Translations under genes and position numbers: made by a program
Assembly (NCBI RefSeq): GCF_018614955.1
Contig: NZ_JAGGNV010000015.1
Span: 102,906 to 166,905, forward strand
Direction of reading: 5' to 3'
DNA: 64,000 bases
Source of the DNA: Variovorax paradoxus
GTDB taxonomy: Bacteria; Pseudomonadota; Gammaproteobacteria; Burkholderiales; Burkholderiaceae_C
Part shown: one piece after another, positions 19,680 to 28,454 of the stretch
Layout of the letters: the number at the start of each line of letters is the position of its first letter
Numbering within the stretch: position 1 is the first letter of the stretch
The notes under the pieces: generated by a model
What the model was told of the DNA's origin: nothing
The model's input: only the letters and a program-made list of their open reading frames with translations
Database searches by the model: none

Positions 19680-20893
19680 GAGGGGCTTCCTTCGACCCGG
19701 ACGGTCTTCGCGGGCGCGGCGGCCGAGGCCTCGGCGCTGCGCTGGACGGGAATCTTGCCGGCAGCGATGTCGTCGTACCAGAGCTCGTGATGTTCGCGGG
19801 CCCAGGTCTCGTCGACATAGCCGTGGCGCATGGCGCTGTAGGCGCCCTTCATGCCCAGCGTGCCGATGTAGATGTGGCCCATGATCATGGCCATCATGAG
19901 CAGCGTGGCCACCGCGTGGACCATGTGCGCGATCTGCATCTCGCCGCGCGTGTAGAGGAAGCCCGGCAGCAGCTTGTCCAGGAACAGGCCCGAGCCGGCC
20001 ACGATGCTGCCGAGCACGAGGATGCCGCCCCAGAACACCACCTTCTCGCCGGCGTTGAAGCGGTGCGAAGGCACTTCCTTGCCGCCGAACAAGCCGCCGA
20101 AGTGGGCCAGCCACTTGAGGTCCATCCTCGTCGGGAAGTTGTCGCGCACGAAGGTGATGAACATCAGGATCAGCGTGACGACGAACAGCGGGCCGACGAA
20201 GTTGTGCACCGTCTTGAGCGCATAGGTCAGCCAGCCGAACAGGGCGGCGCCGATGATGGGCAGCAGGAAGAACTTGCCGAAGGCCATCACCAGGCCCGAG
20301 ACGGTCAGCGTGACGAAGGCGATCGCATTCGACCAGTGGGTGGCGCGCTCGAAGGGCGTGAAGCGCTCGATCTTGCGGCCGGTTTCGGTGCCGTGCAGGC
20401 CGATTGCGCCGCGCGTGAAATAGAAGATCGCGATCGCCAGCAGCACCACGAAGAGCAGCGCCGCGCCGTAGGGAATGATCCAGTCGTTGCGCACCTGGCG
20501 CCAGGCTTCGCCGGCGTTGGTGTAGCGCGAGCCCGGATACTGCACGAAGGGCTGGATCAGGTTGCCGGCCTCGGGCGCCTGCGCACGCGGCAGGCTGCTG
20601 TAGCCCGTCACGCCCTCGCCCACCTGCCGCCACATCGGCGCGTTGTTGCCGGGCTGCACCTTCGCGCGCTCGGCGTTGCTTTGGTTCAGGTAGTTGGGGT
20701 CAGCGCTCGCCTCGGGCTTGACCTCGAAGATGTTCTGGCTTTTGATGCCGCCGGCCTGCTGCTGCGGAGTCGCAGCGGCGGCAGGCGGCTGGGCAACCGC
20801 GCCACCGGCGGCCGGGTTCGGCGCCTGGGCCAGGGCCGGGCCGGCAACCAGCGCGGCCATGAGGACCAGGGCGTTCAGAAGAGCCTTGTTCAT
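19676..20893 (-). CDS. Formate dehydrogenase gamma subunit, cytochrome b
   Basis: 405 residues. A signal peptide (about 1-22) and an unusually long periplasmic N-terminal region (about 23-145) precede four membrane spans. Likely haem-ligand histidines lie in FERATHWSNAIAF, LKTVHNFVGPLF and MVHAVATLLMMAMIMGHIY. This subunit anchors the dehydrogenase to the inner membrane and passes electrons to quinone. It is part of the operon with the large and Fe-S subunits; its stop overlaps the next start. Confidence 0.92.
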   Translation of the reverse strand: MNKALLNALVLMAALVAGPALAQAPNPAAGGAVAQPPAAAATPQQQAGGIKSQNIFEVKPEASADPNYLNQSNAERAKVQPGNNAPMWRQVGEGVTGYSSLPRAQAPEAGNLIQPFVQYPGSRYTNAGEAWRQVRNDWIIPYGAALLFVVLLAIAIFYFTRGAIGLHGTETGRKIERFTPFERATHWSNAIAFVTLTVSGLVMAFGKFFLLPIIGAALFGWLTYALKTVHNFVGPLFVVTLILMFITFVRDNFPTRMDLKWLAHFGGLFGGKEVPSHRFNAGEKVVFWGGILVLGSIVAGSGLFLDKLLPGFLYTRGEMQIAHMVHAVATLLMMAMIMGHIYIGTLGMKGAYSAMRHGYVDETWAREHHELWYDDIAAGKIPVQRSAEASAAAPAKTVRVEGSPS

Positions 20894-20909
20894 GCAGCCT
20901 TCCTTCCGC

Positions 20910-21164
20910 TCAGTTGTCTCGGACGTAGTCGTTCTGGCCGTTCTGCGCGCGCGTCTTGAGCTGCTGCTGCCAGGCGTTCTTGTCGCCGACCTGCCAACCC
21001 GACGCGGTGAATGCCGTGCCCGCGTTCTGCTGCGTGCCGGTGCCGCTCCAGGGCGCGGCATCGAGCTTGACGCCCTGGGCGTTGGTCTGCGGCTTCTCGC
21101 CGCAGGCCGCCAGCAGCACCGCGGCCGAGCCGAGCGCCATCGTCAATGCCAGTGCGCGCCTCAT
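20910..21164 (-). CDS. Small lipoprotein in formate dehydrogenase operon
   Basis: 84 residues. A lipoprotein signal with lipobox LLAAC (lipidated Cys at residue 21) is followed by about 63 polar residues rich in Gln, Asn and Gly, with WQVGDKNAWQQQLKTRAQNG near the end. No family recognised. It lies between the Fe-S subunit gene (4-nt overlap) and the cytochrome b gene, so it is likely tied to the dehydrogenase complex, perhaps in assembly or in attaching it to the membrane (inference). Confidence 0.75.
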   Translation of the reverse strand: MRRALALTMALGSAAVLLAACGEKPQTNAQGVKLDAAPWSGTGTQQNAGTAFTASGWQVGDKNAWQQQLKTRAQNGQNDYVRDN

Positions 21165-21781
21165 TTCGTGCCTCCGTTGGTCGGCGTGCCGGCCTGCTGC
21201 GAACCGTAGGCCGTGCCCCAGCCCCAGACTTCGGCGCCCTTGCCGCGATGCAGCACGCGGGTGCGGAAGATGTCGGCCACCACGTCGCCGTCGCCGGCGA
21301 GCAGCGCCTTGGTCGAGCACATCTCGGCGCAGGCCGGAAGCTTGCCTTCGGCCAGGCGATTGCGCCCGTACTTCTCGAACTCGGCCTGCGAGCCGTTGGC
21401 CTCGGGGCCGCCGGCGCAGAAGGTGCACTTGTCCATCTTGCCGCGCGCACCGAAGGTACCCTGCGAGGGGAACTGCGGCGCACCGAAGGGGCAGGCGTAG
21501 GAGCAGTAGCCGCAGCCGATGCAGACATCCTTGTCGTGCAGCACCACGCCTTCTTCGGTGCGGTAGAAGCATTGCACCGGGCACACCGCCATGCAGGGCG
21601 CGTCGGAGCAGTGCATGCAGGCCACCGAGATCGACTTCTCGCCCGGCACACCGTCGTTGAGCGTCACCACGCGGCGGCGGTTCACGCCCCAAGGCACCTC
21701 GTTCTCGTTCTTGCAGGCCGTGACGCAGCCGTTGCACTCGATGCAGCGCTCGGAATCGCAGACAAATTTCATTCGTGCCAT
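21161..21781 (-). CDS. Formate dehydrogenase iron-sulfur (beta) subunit
   Basis: 206-residue ferredoxin-like electron-transfer subunit. Four cysteine groups are visible: CIECNGCVTAC, CMHCSDAPCMAVCP, CIGCGYCSYACP and CTFCAGG with PACAEMC, enough for four [4Fe-4S] clusters. It links the molybdenum subunit to the cytochrome b. Shorter than E. coli FdnH (294) and without the C-terminal membrane helix, so it relies on the gamma subunit for anchoring. It starts 12 nt after the large subunit gene. Confidence 0.95.
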   Translation of the reverse strand: MARMKFVCDSERCIECNGCVTACKNENEVPWGVNRRRVVTLNDGVPGEKSISVACMHCSDAPCMAVCPVQCFYRTEEGVVLHDKDVCIGCGYCSYACPFGAPQFPSQGTFGARGKMDKCTFCAGGPEANGSQAEFEKYGRNRLAEGKLPACAEMCSTKALLAGDGDVVADIFRTRVLHRGKGAEVWGWGTAYGSQQAGTPTNGGTK

Positions 21782-21793
21782 ATCGATTCCTCT

Positions 21794-24787
21794 TTATGCT
21801 TTCTCGATGTTGCAGACCGTGGTCTTGGTCTCTTGCATCATGGTGACGCTGTCGTAGCCGTAGGTGGTCGAGGTGTTGATCGCCTCGCCGCGCACCACCG
21901 GCGCCGCGCCCTTGGGGTAGTAGGCGAGCATGTCCGCCCCCTGCCAGTGGCCGGAGAAGTGGAAGGGCATGAACACGGTATCCGGCCCCACGCGCTCGGT
22001 GACCAGCGCCTGCACGTTGAGCTTGGCGCCGGTGGGCGTGTGCACCCAGGCGCGCTCGCCGTTGCGGATGTTCTTGGCAGCCGCCACCTTCGGGTTGATC
22101 TCGATGAACATCTCCTGCTGCAGCTCGGCGAGCCACGGATTGGAGCGGGTTTCCTCGCCGCCGCCCTCGTACTCGACCAGCCGGCCCGAGGTCATGATGA
22201 AGGGGAACTTCTCGGCCACCTTGTCGGCGATGTTCTTCTGCTGCACGCTCTTGTAGAGCGTAGGCAGGCGCCAGAAGGCCATCTTGTCGTCGTGCGTCGG
22301 GTACTTGGCCATCAGGTCCGGCCGCGTGCCGTAGAGCGGCTCGCGGTGCTGCGGGATGGCGTCGGGGAAGTTCCACACCAGCGCGCGCGCCTTGGCGTTG
22401 CCGAAGGGATGGCAGCCATGGTTCTTCATGGTCACGCGGATGATGCCGCCCGAGCTGTCGGTCTTCCAGTTCTTGCCCTCGGCCTTGGCCTTCTCTTCCG
22501 CGGTGAGCTCGTCCCACCAGCCGAGCTTCTTGAGCAGCAGGTGGTCGAATTCCGGATAACCGGTGGTGATCTCGGCGCCCAGCGAATGCGAGCCGTCCTC
22601 GGCCAGGAGGTTCTTGCCGTTGCGCTCGACACCGAAGTTGGCGCGGAAGTTGCCACCGCCGTCCATTACGTGCCGCGTGGTGTCGTAGAGGTTCGCGCTG
22701 CCCGGATGCTTGAGCTCGGGGGTGCCATAGCAGGGCCAGGGCAGGCCGAAGTAATCGCCCGACAGGTCGTAGCCGTTGATCTTGTCCTTGCCCGACTTGG
22801 CGCGCAGCGTGCGCACGTCGAAGGCGCCCATGTTGCGCATGTGGGCCTGCAGCCGCTCGGGGCTCTGGCCGGTGTAGCCGATGGTCCAGCAGGACTTGTT
22901 GATCTCGCGCAGGATGTCGTCGGGCACGGGCTCGTCCATGCCCTTGACCTTCTGCATCTTGTAGTTCTTGCTGAGCTCCTTGCCGAAGCCGAGCCGGTCG
23001 GCGAACTGCTGCATGATCATGTGGTCGCTGCGGCTTTCCCACAGCGGCTCGATCACCTTCTCGCGCCATTGCAGCGAGCGGTTCGAGGCGGTGACGGAGC
23101 CGCTGGTCTCGAACTGGGTGCAGGCCGGCAGCAGATACACCGCGCGATTCGGGTTCTGGTCTTCGGGCCGGCCCGGCATCGCGGCCATCGCTGCGGTGGC
23201 CGAGGGGTACGGGTCCACCACCACCAGCAGATCCAGCTTGTCCATGGCCCGCTTCATCTCGAGGCCGCGGGTCTGCGAATTGGGCGCGTGGCCCCAGTAG
23301 AAGACGCCGCGCAGGTTCGAATCCTGGTCGATCAGCTCGTTCTTCTCGAGCACGCCGTCGATCCAGCGCGAGACCGTGAGGCCCGGCTTGCTCATCATCG
23401 CGGGCGAAGCGTACTGCTTCTTGATCCACTCGTAGTCCACGCCCCAGGCGGCGGCGAAATGCTTCCACGAGCCTTCGGCCAGGCCGTAGTAGCCGGGCAG
23501 CGAGTCGGGGTTGGGGCCGACGTCGGTGGCGCCCTGCACGTTGTCGTGGCCGCGGAAGATGTTGGTGCCGCCGCCCGACTTGCCCACGTTGCCCAGCGCC
23601 AGCTGCAGGATGCAGGAGGCGCGCACGATCGCGTTGCCGATGGAGTGCTGGGTCTGGCCCATGCACCAGACGATGGTGCCGGGGCGGTTCTCGTTGAGCC
23701 AGGTCGCGACCTTCAGCACCTGGGCCTCCTTGACGCCGCAGACTTCCTCGACCTTGTCGGGCGTCCACTTGGCAAGCACGTCCGCGCGCACCTCGTCCAT
23801 GCCAAAGACGCGGTCGTTGATGTACTTCTTGTCTTCCCAGCCGTTCTTGAAGATGTGGTGCAGGATGCCGAAGAGGAAGGCAATGTCGGAGCCCGAGCGG
23901 ATGCGCACGTACTCGTCGGCCTTGGCCGCGGTACGCGTGAAGCGCGGGTCGACCACGATCATCTTGCAGCCGTTTTCCTTGGCATGCAGCATGTGCAGCA
24001 TGCTCACCGGGTGGGCCTCGGCCGCGTTCGAGCCGATGTAGAGCGCAACCTTCGAATTGCGCATGTCGTTGTACGAATTCGTCATGGCGCCGTAGCCCCA
24101 TGTGTTCGCCACGCCGGCGACCGTGGTCGAGTGGCAGATGCGCGCCTGGTGGTCGCAGTTGTTGCTGCCGAAGAAGCTCACGAACTTGCGCATCAGGTAG
24201 CTCTGCTCGTTGCTGTGCTTGCTGGACCCGATCCAGTAGATCGAATCGGGGCCGCTGGCCTGGCGCAGCTCCTTGAGCCTGGCGGTGATCTCGTCGAGCG
24301 CCGTGTCCCAGCTGATGCGCTCGTATTTGCCGTTCACCAGCTTCATCGGATAGCGCAGGCGGTACTCGCCGTGGCCGTGCTCGCGCAGCGCAGCGCCCTT
24401 GGCGCAGTGCGCACCCAGGTTGAGCGGCGAATCGAACACCGGCTCCTGCCGCACCCAGACGCCGTTCTCGACCACCGCGTCGGAGGCGCAGCCGACCGAG
24501 CAGTGCGAACAGACCGTGCGCTTGATCTCGATCTTGCCGGCGCCGACCGCGGCCGGCTTGCCGTCGCCGGCGGCTTCGGCCTTGCGCATCAGCGCGAGCT
24601 GGCCGGCAGCCAGGCCCACGCCGACACCCAGCCCCGAGCGCCGCAGGAAGGCGCGCCGGTCCATGGTCGGCAACGCATTGGCGAGGCCGCGCCGCAGGCT
24701 GTGGATGAAGGGCGAGGAGGAGGAAGAAGAGGAACGGGAAGAGGCACTGTCGAGCGCAGCGCCGGTCGCTTTCCGGGTCAACAACAT
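21794..24787 (-). CDS. Formate dehydrogenase large (alpha) subunit, Mo/W-bis-MGD
   Basis: 997 residues. A Ser-rich N-terminus (S19-S25) precedes a twin-arginine signal DRRAFLRRSGLG (about 43-54). A [4Fe-4S] motif follows (CSHCSVGCASDAV...C), then the molybdopterin domain. The metal ligand lies in DHQARICHSTTVAG and is cysteine, not selenocysteine. The C-terminal MGD-binding domain includes NGERAWVHTPTGA. It oxidises formate to CO2 in the periplasm. A shorter start at M42 would keep the Tat signal but lacks a ribosome-binding site; the chosen start has GAGGA upstream. Confidence 0.96.
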   Translation of the reverse strand: MLLTRKATGAALDSASSRSSSSSSSPFIHSLRRGLANALPTMDRRAFLRRSGLGVGVGLAAGQLALMRKAEAAGDGKPAAVGAGKIEIKRTVCSHCSVGCASDAVVENGVWVRQEPVFDSPLNLGAHCAKGAALREHGHGEYRLRYPMKLVNGKYERISWDTALDEITARLKELRQASGPDSIYWIGSSKHSNEQSYLMRKFVSFFGSNNCDHQARICHSTTVAGVANTWGYGAMTNSYNDMRNSKVALYIGSNAAEAHPVSMLHMLHAKENGCKMIVVDPRFTRTAAKADEYVRIRSGSDIAFLFGILHHIFKNGWEDKKYINDRVFGMDEVRADVLAKWTPDKVEEVCGVKEAQVLKVATWLNENRPGTIVWCMGQTQHSIGNAIVRASCILQLALGNVGKSGGGTNIFRGHDNVQGATDVGPNPDSLPGYYGLAEGSWKHFAAAWGVDYEWIKKQYASPAMMSKPGLTVSRWIDGVLEKNELIDQDSNLRGVFYWGHAPNSQTRGLEMKRAMDKLDLLVVVDPYPSATAAMAAMPGRPEDQNPNRAVYLLPACTQFETSGSVTASNRSLQWREKVIEPLWESRSDHMIMQQFADRLGFGKELSKNYKMQKVKGMDEPVPDDILREINKSCWTIGYTGQSPERLQAHMRNMGAFDVRTLRAKSGKDKINGYDLSGDYFGLPWPCYGTPELKHPGSANLYDTTRHVMDGGGNFRANFGVERNGKNLLAEDGSHSLGAEITTGYPEFDHLLLKKLGWWDELTAEEKAKAEGKNWKTDSSGGIIRVTMKNHGCHPFGNAKARALVWNFPDAIPQHREPLYGTRPDLMAKYPTHDDKMAFWRLPTLYKSVQQKNIADKVAEKFPFIMTSGRLVEYEGGGEETRSNPWLAELQQEMFIEINPKVAAAKNIRNGERAWVHTPTGAKLNVQALVTERVGPDTVFMPFHFSGHWQGADMLAYYPKGAAPVVRGEAINTSTTYGYDSVTMMQETKTTVCNIEKA

Positions 24788-24801
24788 GGTGGTGTTCGTC
24801 C

Positions 24802-25026
24802 TCAGGCCGAAGTGGTCTTGTAGTAGTGCTTGACGTGCTCGCTCAGCGTGTAGCCGCCGCCCTTCTCGGGCGCAGGCTTCGGAACGGGCGTGGCGGCGGA
24901 GGCGGGCTCCGGCGCGACCCTGGGCAGCACCGTGACGGCTGCTGCGGCTGCGCCGACCGAGGCGGCGCCGAAAAAGAACCTGCGGCGGGACGCCGGCTTC
25001 GAACCGGCGGATTGGCTGTCCTGCAT
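24802..25026 (-). CDS. Small Tat-signal protein at the head of the formate dehydrogenase genes
   Basis: 74 residues from the ATG at 25026, with TGGAG 7 nt upstream. It has a twin-arginine-like signal SRRRFFFGAASVGAAAAA (about 14-32) and a short mature part ending GGGYTLSEHVKHYYKTTSA. Such very small Tat-signal proteins regularly precede the large subunit in this type of operon; they may help in export or assembly. An upstream TTG would add two residues. It begins 15 nt before the large-subunit start region. Confidence 0.8.
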   Translation of the reverse strand: MQDSQSAGSKPASRRRFFFGAASVGAAAAAVTVLPRVAPEPASAATPVPKPAPEKGGGYTLSEHVKHYYKTTSA

Positions 25027-25131
25027 TAACAACTCCAGGAGTGGCTGGGTGGAATCAAGATATGAAACCAGTTACATATATTTGGATACTAGTCGAGACC
25101 CTGATATTTCGTAAATCTATTTCCCTTGGAC

Positions 25132-25749
25132 TCAGTTCAGCATGTCAAAGCCTTGCGCTTCGACCTCTGCGAATGCGCGCGTCAGCACGGCCAGCGCGGC
25201 ATAGAAATTCGCCTTCGGATGCTGCGCCGCCGCATCGCACATGGCGGGCAGCCAGGGCTGCACGTGGGTCGAGAAGAAGGCCTGCTGCTGGGTGAGATTG
25301 GCGACCGCGACGTCTTCGCCCGCGATCAGGTAGCGCATCACTTCGAACAGGCAGGCGATGTGGTCCTCGGTCTCGGAAATCGCCTGCTCGCGCGCCAGGC
25401 CGAGCCGGTCGAGGTCCGTGCGCAGGTGTGCAAGCGGCTTGTCGTTGAGAAAGCCGCTCAGGTAGTGCGAGCCGAACAGGTAGACCTCGGGCTTGCCGAT
25501 GCCGCCGAAGAGCGCGTCGTACTCGCTCTTCGCCGCGGCAGCGTCGATGCCGCGCGCCACGCCCACGAGCTGCCGCCAGGGCTCCTCGAGAAAGGCGCCG
25601 GCGGCCGGGGCCTCGGTCGGGGCGACCTGGAAGGCGCCGAGCAGTTCGGCATCGGGCGCCGCATACCAGAGCCGCGCGAGCAGGCCGTAGAGCTCGGCGC
25701 GCGCAAGTTCCTCGTCGAGCGCGGAGGAAACCGGAAAGCTATCGCTCAT
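25132..25749 (-). CDS. TorD-family molybdoenzyme chaperone
   Basis: 205 residues, all-helical, cytosolic. Family features include YDALFGGIGKPEVYLFGSHYLSG and the ETEDHIACLFEVMRYLI helix with its EHI-like core. TorD-type chaperones bind the Tat signal of a molybdoenzyme and hold back export until the cofactor is inserted. Its client should be the Tat-tagged large subunit encoded downstream. Separated from the ferredoxin gene upstream by 61 nt and from the small Tat protein gene by 105 nt of AT-rich sequence. Confidence 0.9.
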   Translation of the reverse strand: MSDSFPVSSALDEELARAELYGLLARLWYAAPDAELLGAFQVAPTEAPAAGAFLEEPWRQLVGVARGIDAAAAKSEYDALFGGIGKPEVYLFGSHYLSGFLNDKPLAHLRTDLDRLGLAREQAISETEDHIACLFEVMRYLIAGEDVAVANLTQQQAFFSTHVQPWLPAMCDAAAQHPKANFYAALAVLTRAFAEVEAQGFDMLN

Positions 25750-25810
25750 TAAAAAACCTCCGCGCTGCGCGCTGCGGTATTCGCCTTGGGAACGGCCCGA
25801 CGGCTCATGC

Positions 25811-27925
25811 TCATAACTGCGTGATCTTCGTTTCGTTCTGCGCGCTGTATAGGTCGATGACCCGGCAGTCGCTGCACATCTTGAGGCGCTCGAGCGCCTC
25901 GCCCTGGAACATCGCGTGGCCCGCGAGCTTGCCGAGCATGGACTCGATCGCCTTCTGCGTGCCGAAGGGCTTGCCGCAGCGGATGCAGCTCCACGGCTTG
26001 GCCTCGTTGAGCACCACCGGCTGCTTGCGCTCGGCCGCGACCAGCAACCGCGGCACCAGCGAGATCGCGTCTTCGGGGCAGGTGGTGGCGCAGAGACCGC
26101 ACTGCACGCAGTTCTTCTCGACGAAGCGCAGCTGCGGCGCGTTCGGGTTGTCCTGCAGCGCGCTGGCCGGGCAGGCGCTGACGCAGGCCAGGCACATCGT
26201 GCACTTGTTCTTGTCGACCTCGATCGCGCCGAAGGGCGAGCCGGCCGGCAGCGGGATCGCGAGCGGCGCTTCGGGCGCCGCCTTCAGCGCCGGGGCTGCC
26301 TCGATCAGGTGATCGAGCGCGAGTTCGAGCGTGCTGCGCTTTTCGGCGCCGACTGCGAAACGAGCCGCCGTGGCCGGCCGCTGCTGGCGCGTGTCGCGCA
26401 AGGCGGCGAGCGCCGCATCGAGGGCCGCGGGCGATGCCGCCTCGATCAGCCGGAAGTGGCTGCCGGTATAGCCCAGCCCGAGCAGCAGCGCCTGCGCGAT
26501 CGCCATCTGCTTGCGCAGCGCATCGAGGTAGTCCGGCGCTTCTTCGCCGGTCGCGAGCACGGCCACCTGCGAAGCGCCGAAGGCGATCGCGCTGAGCCAG
26601 AGGTCGATGCCGGTGCTGGCCGCATGCCAGAGGCCGACCGGGATCACGTTGGCGGGCACGCCCTGCGCGCGGCCGAGCTGCGCCTCGCGTCCGAGCCGCT
26701 CGACCAGCGCCTGCCCGCCTTCCTGGCTGTGCAGCAGCAGCGCGGCATCGCGCCCGCCGGCGCTGGCATAGGTCGTGAGCAGCGTGCGCAGCTTCAGGCC
26801 CTGGTCGGGCGTGCGCGGATAGGTGTAGCCGAGCGCGCCCGTCGGGCAGACGGTGGTGCAGGCGCCGCAGCCGACGCAGAGGTTCGGGTTGACGACGATG
26901 CGCTGGCGTTCCTTGTCGCTGGTCACCGCGTGCGCGGAGCAGACCTCGATGCAGGCATTGCAGCCCACCACTTCGTTGCGGCTGTGCGCGCAGAGCTTCT
27001 GCTTGTAGTCGAAGAACTTCGGCTTCTCGAACTCGCCGACCAGCTCGCGCAGACGCAGCAGCGTCTGCAGGCCCTGCGCATGCGCGAGACCGCCGGCCAG
27101 GTGGAAGTAGCCCTGGGGCGGCGCATGCCAGTCGATGAGCGGCGCGGCGCCGAGGTCGAGCACCAGGTCGAAGGCGCCGTCGAGCTGCGCGGGCGCACGG
27201 CTGAAATCGATCGCGCCGGCCACGGTGCAGGCGCGCTCGCAGTCGCGGTGCGAGGTGCACTTGGTGTTGTCGATCTGGTAGTCGAAGCCGATGGCCTGCT
27301 CCGGGCAGACGGCGAGGCAGGCGTTGCAGCGCGTGCAGAGGTCGAGGTCGATCGCGTTGTCGCGCGTCCACTGCAGCTTGAAGGCACCGAGCCAGCCCGC
27401 GAGCGAATCGATGCGGCCCGCGATCACCGGCCAGCGGCGTTCCTGCGCACCGCCGGCGGCACCGGGGCCCTGCGAAAAGATCGTGACGTCCAGCGTGTCG
27501 CCGACCAGCGCGGCCGCCTTCTCCGCTTCGTCGAGCGCGCCGACGATCAGCAGGCGGCCCTGGCTCGCATAGCCGACGGTCGACACCGGATCAGGCTCGG
27601 GCAGGCTGGCGGCGGCGAGCAGTGCGGCGATCTTCGGCATCGCGCTCTTCGCATCGCGGCTCCAGCCGCCGGTTTCGCGGATGTTGACGAAGCGGATCGG
27701 CGACACCGCATCCGGGGTCTGCTGCGCGAGCTCGCCGAACAGGCGCTTCTCCTGCGTGCAGGCCACCACCACCTCGTCGCCGGACTGGATGGCGCGCTGG
27801 AAGGCCGGCGCCTCGCGCCGGCACAGTGCCGAATGGAGTGGCAGGGTCTCAGCCAGTGCCGTCCCGAGCGTCTTCGGCTCGAGAGGCATCGTCTTGTTGC
27901 AGTCGCAGATCAGCGTGGTGGTCAT
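25811..27925 (-). CDS. Multi-cluster 4Fe-4S ferredoxin-type protein of the formate dehydrogenase island
   Basis: 704 residues from the ATG in MTTTLICDCNKTM. It carries at least five to six cysteine clusters: CTRCNACLAVCP, CTSHRDCERAC, CNACIEVC, CVGCGACTTVCP, CTMCLACVSACP and CVQCGLCATTCP, plus a C-terminal CIRCGKPFG and CSDC. Between them lie long non-ferredoxin stretches, one with a Rossmann-like GRLLIVGALDEAEKAA. No signal peptide, so it is cytosolic. It may supply electrons during enzyme maturation or link the enzyme to another partner; the role is unknown. It overlaps the DUF3306 gene by 77 nt. Confidence 0.88.
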   Translation of the reverse strand: MTTTLICDCNKTMPLEPKTLGTALAETLPLHSALCRREAPAFQRAIQSGDEVVVACTQEKRLFGELAQQTPDAVSPIRFVNIRETGGWSRDAKSAMPKIAALLAAASLPEPDPVSTVGYASQGRLLIVGALDEAEKAAALVGDTLDVTIFSQGPGAAGGAQERRWPVIAGRIDSLAGWLGAFKLQWTRDNAIDLDLCTRCNACLAVCPEQAIGFDYQIDNTKCTSHRDCERACTVAGAIDFSRAPAQLDGAFDLVLDLGAAPLIDWHAPPQGYFHLAGGLAHAQGLQTLLRLRELVGEFEKPKFFDYKQKLCAHSRNEVVGCNACIEVCSAHAVTSDKERQRIVVNPNLCVGCGACTTVCPTGALGYTYPRTPDQGLKLRTLLTTYASAGGRDAALLLHSQEGGQALVERLGREAQLGRAQGVPANVIPVGLWHAASTGIDLWLSAIAFGASQVAVLATGEEAPDYLDALRKQMAIAQALLLGLGYTGSHFRLIEAASPAALDAALAALRDTRQQRPATAARFAVGAEKRSTLELALDHLIEAAPALKAAPEAPLAIPLPAGSPFGAIEVDKNKCTMCLACVSACPASALQDNPNAPQLRFVEKNCVQCGLCATTCPEDAISLVPRLLVAAERKQPVVLNEAKPWSCIRCGKPFGTQKAIESMLGKLAGHAMFQGEALERLKMCSDCRVIDLYSAQNETKITQL

Positions 27926-28454
27926 CGGTCTCTTGGCTGGCGGGTTGCGCATCGGCAACCGGCAGGCTGGGAACTTCCTCGGCAGGCATCGACTGTGCCA
28001 CGTCCGGAGGTGTGTGGGCCTCAGGGTCTTCTTTCGATTCTTCTTCCTCGAACAGGTTCAGGAACTTCGCGCTCGCCATCTGGCGCAGCACGCTCTCGGG
28101 CACCGGGGTCGACTGGGAGTAGTCGTCGATGTAGGTGTCCAGCCCGTCCATCACATTGAAATGCGGATCGGCGAACAGCTTCTTGAAGGCGGCGTTCTTG
28201 ACCTCGGGCGCGACGTTCTCCGCGACGAAGGGCTTGAAGTCGGAGTCGATGGTCAACGCTTCGGCATCAGCCAGCGTGGGCGGCGGCGGTATTTCTCCTC
28301 CCCCCTCTGGCGGCAGGTTGGGATGGGGGCCCGGCATCTCGACCAGCGCCGCCCCTTCCACCGGCGCAGCCGCCACCGGCTCCGGCGGCGGCACCTCCCC
28401 CACCCGCACCTGCTGCTTGCGCCGCGACCAGCGATCGAAGAAGCCCTCAGACAT
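27849..28454 (-). CDS. DUF3306 domain protein
   Basis: 201 residues. It starts MSEGFFDRWSRRKQQ, has a Pro-rich linker (about 20-60) and the conserved block NAAFKKLFADPHFNVMDGLD followed by YIDDYSQ (about 85-115), then an acidic tail. DUF3306 proteins are found almost only in formate dehydrogenase gene clusters next to DUF3305; the function is not established. It overlaps the DUF3305 gene by 8 nt and the ferredoxin gene by 77 nt, a strong sign of coupled translation. Confidence 0.85.
   Translation of the reverse strand: MSEGFFDRWSRRKQQVRVGEVPPPEPVAAAPVEGAALVEMPGPHPNLPPEGGGEIPPPPTLADAEALTIDSDFKPFVAENVAPEVKNAAFKKLFADPHFNVMDGLDTYIDDYSQSTPVPESVLRQMASAKFLNLFEEEESKEDPEAHTPPDVAQSMPAEEVPSLPVADAQPASQETDDHHADLRLQQDDASRAEDARDGTG

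Noticed and set aside
24136..24180. Possible selenocysteine codon in the formate dehydrogenase large subunit
   Set aside because: The metal-ligand position (RICHSTT) is an ordinary Cys codon; no in-frame TGA is present.
21146..24823. A 1225-codon open frame on the plus strand opposite the formate dehydrogenase large and Fe-S subunit genes
   Set aside because: Composition bias of GC-rich DNA makes long antisense frames. The translated sequence is low in conserved motifs and the opposite strand has an unmistakable molybdoenzyme.
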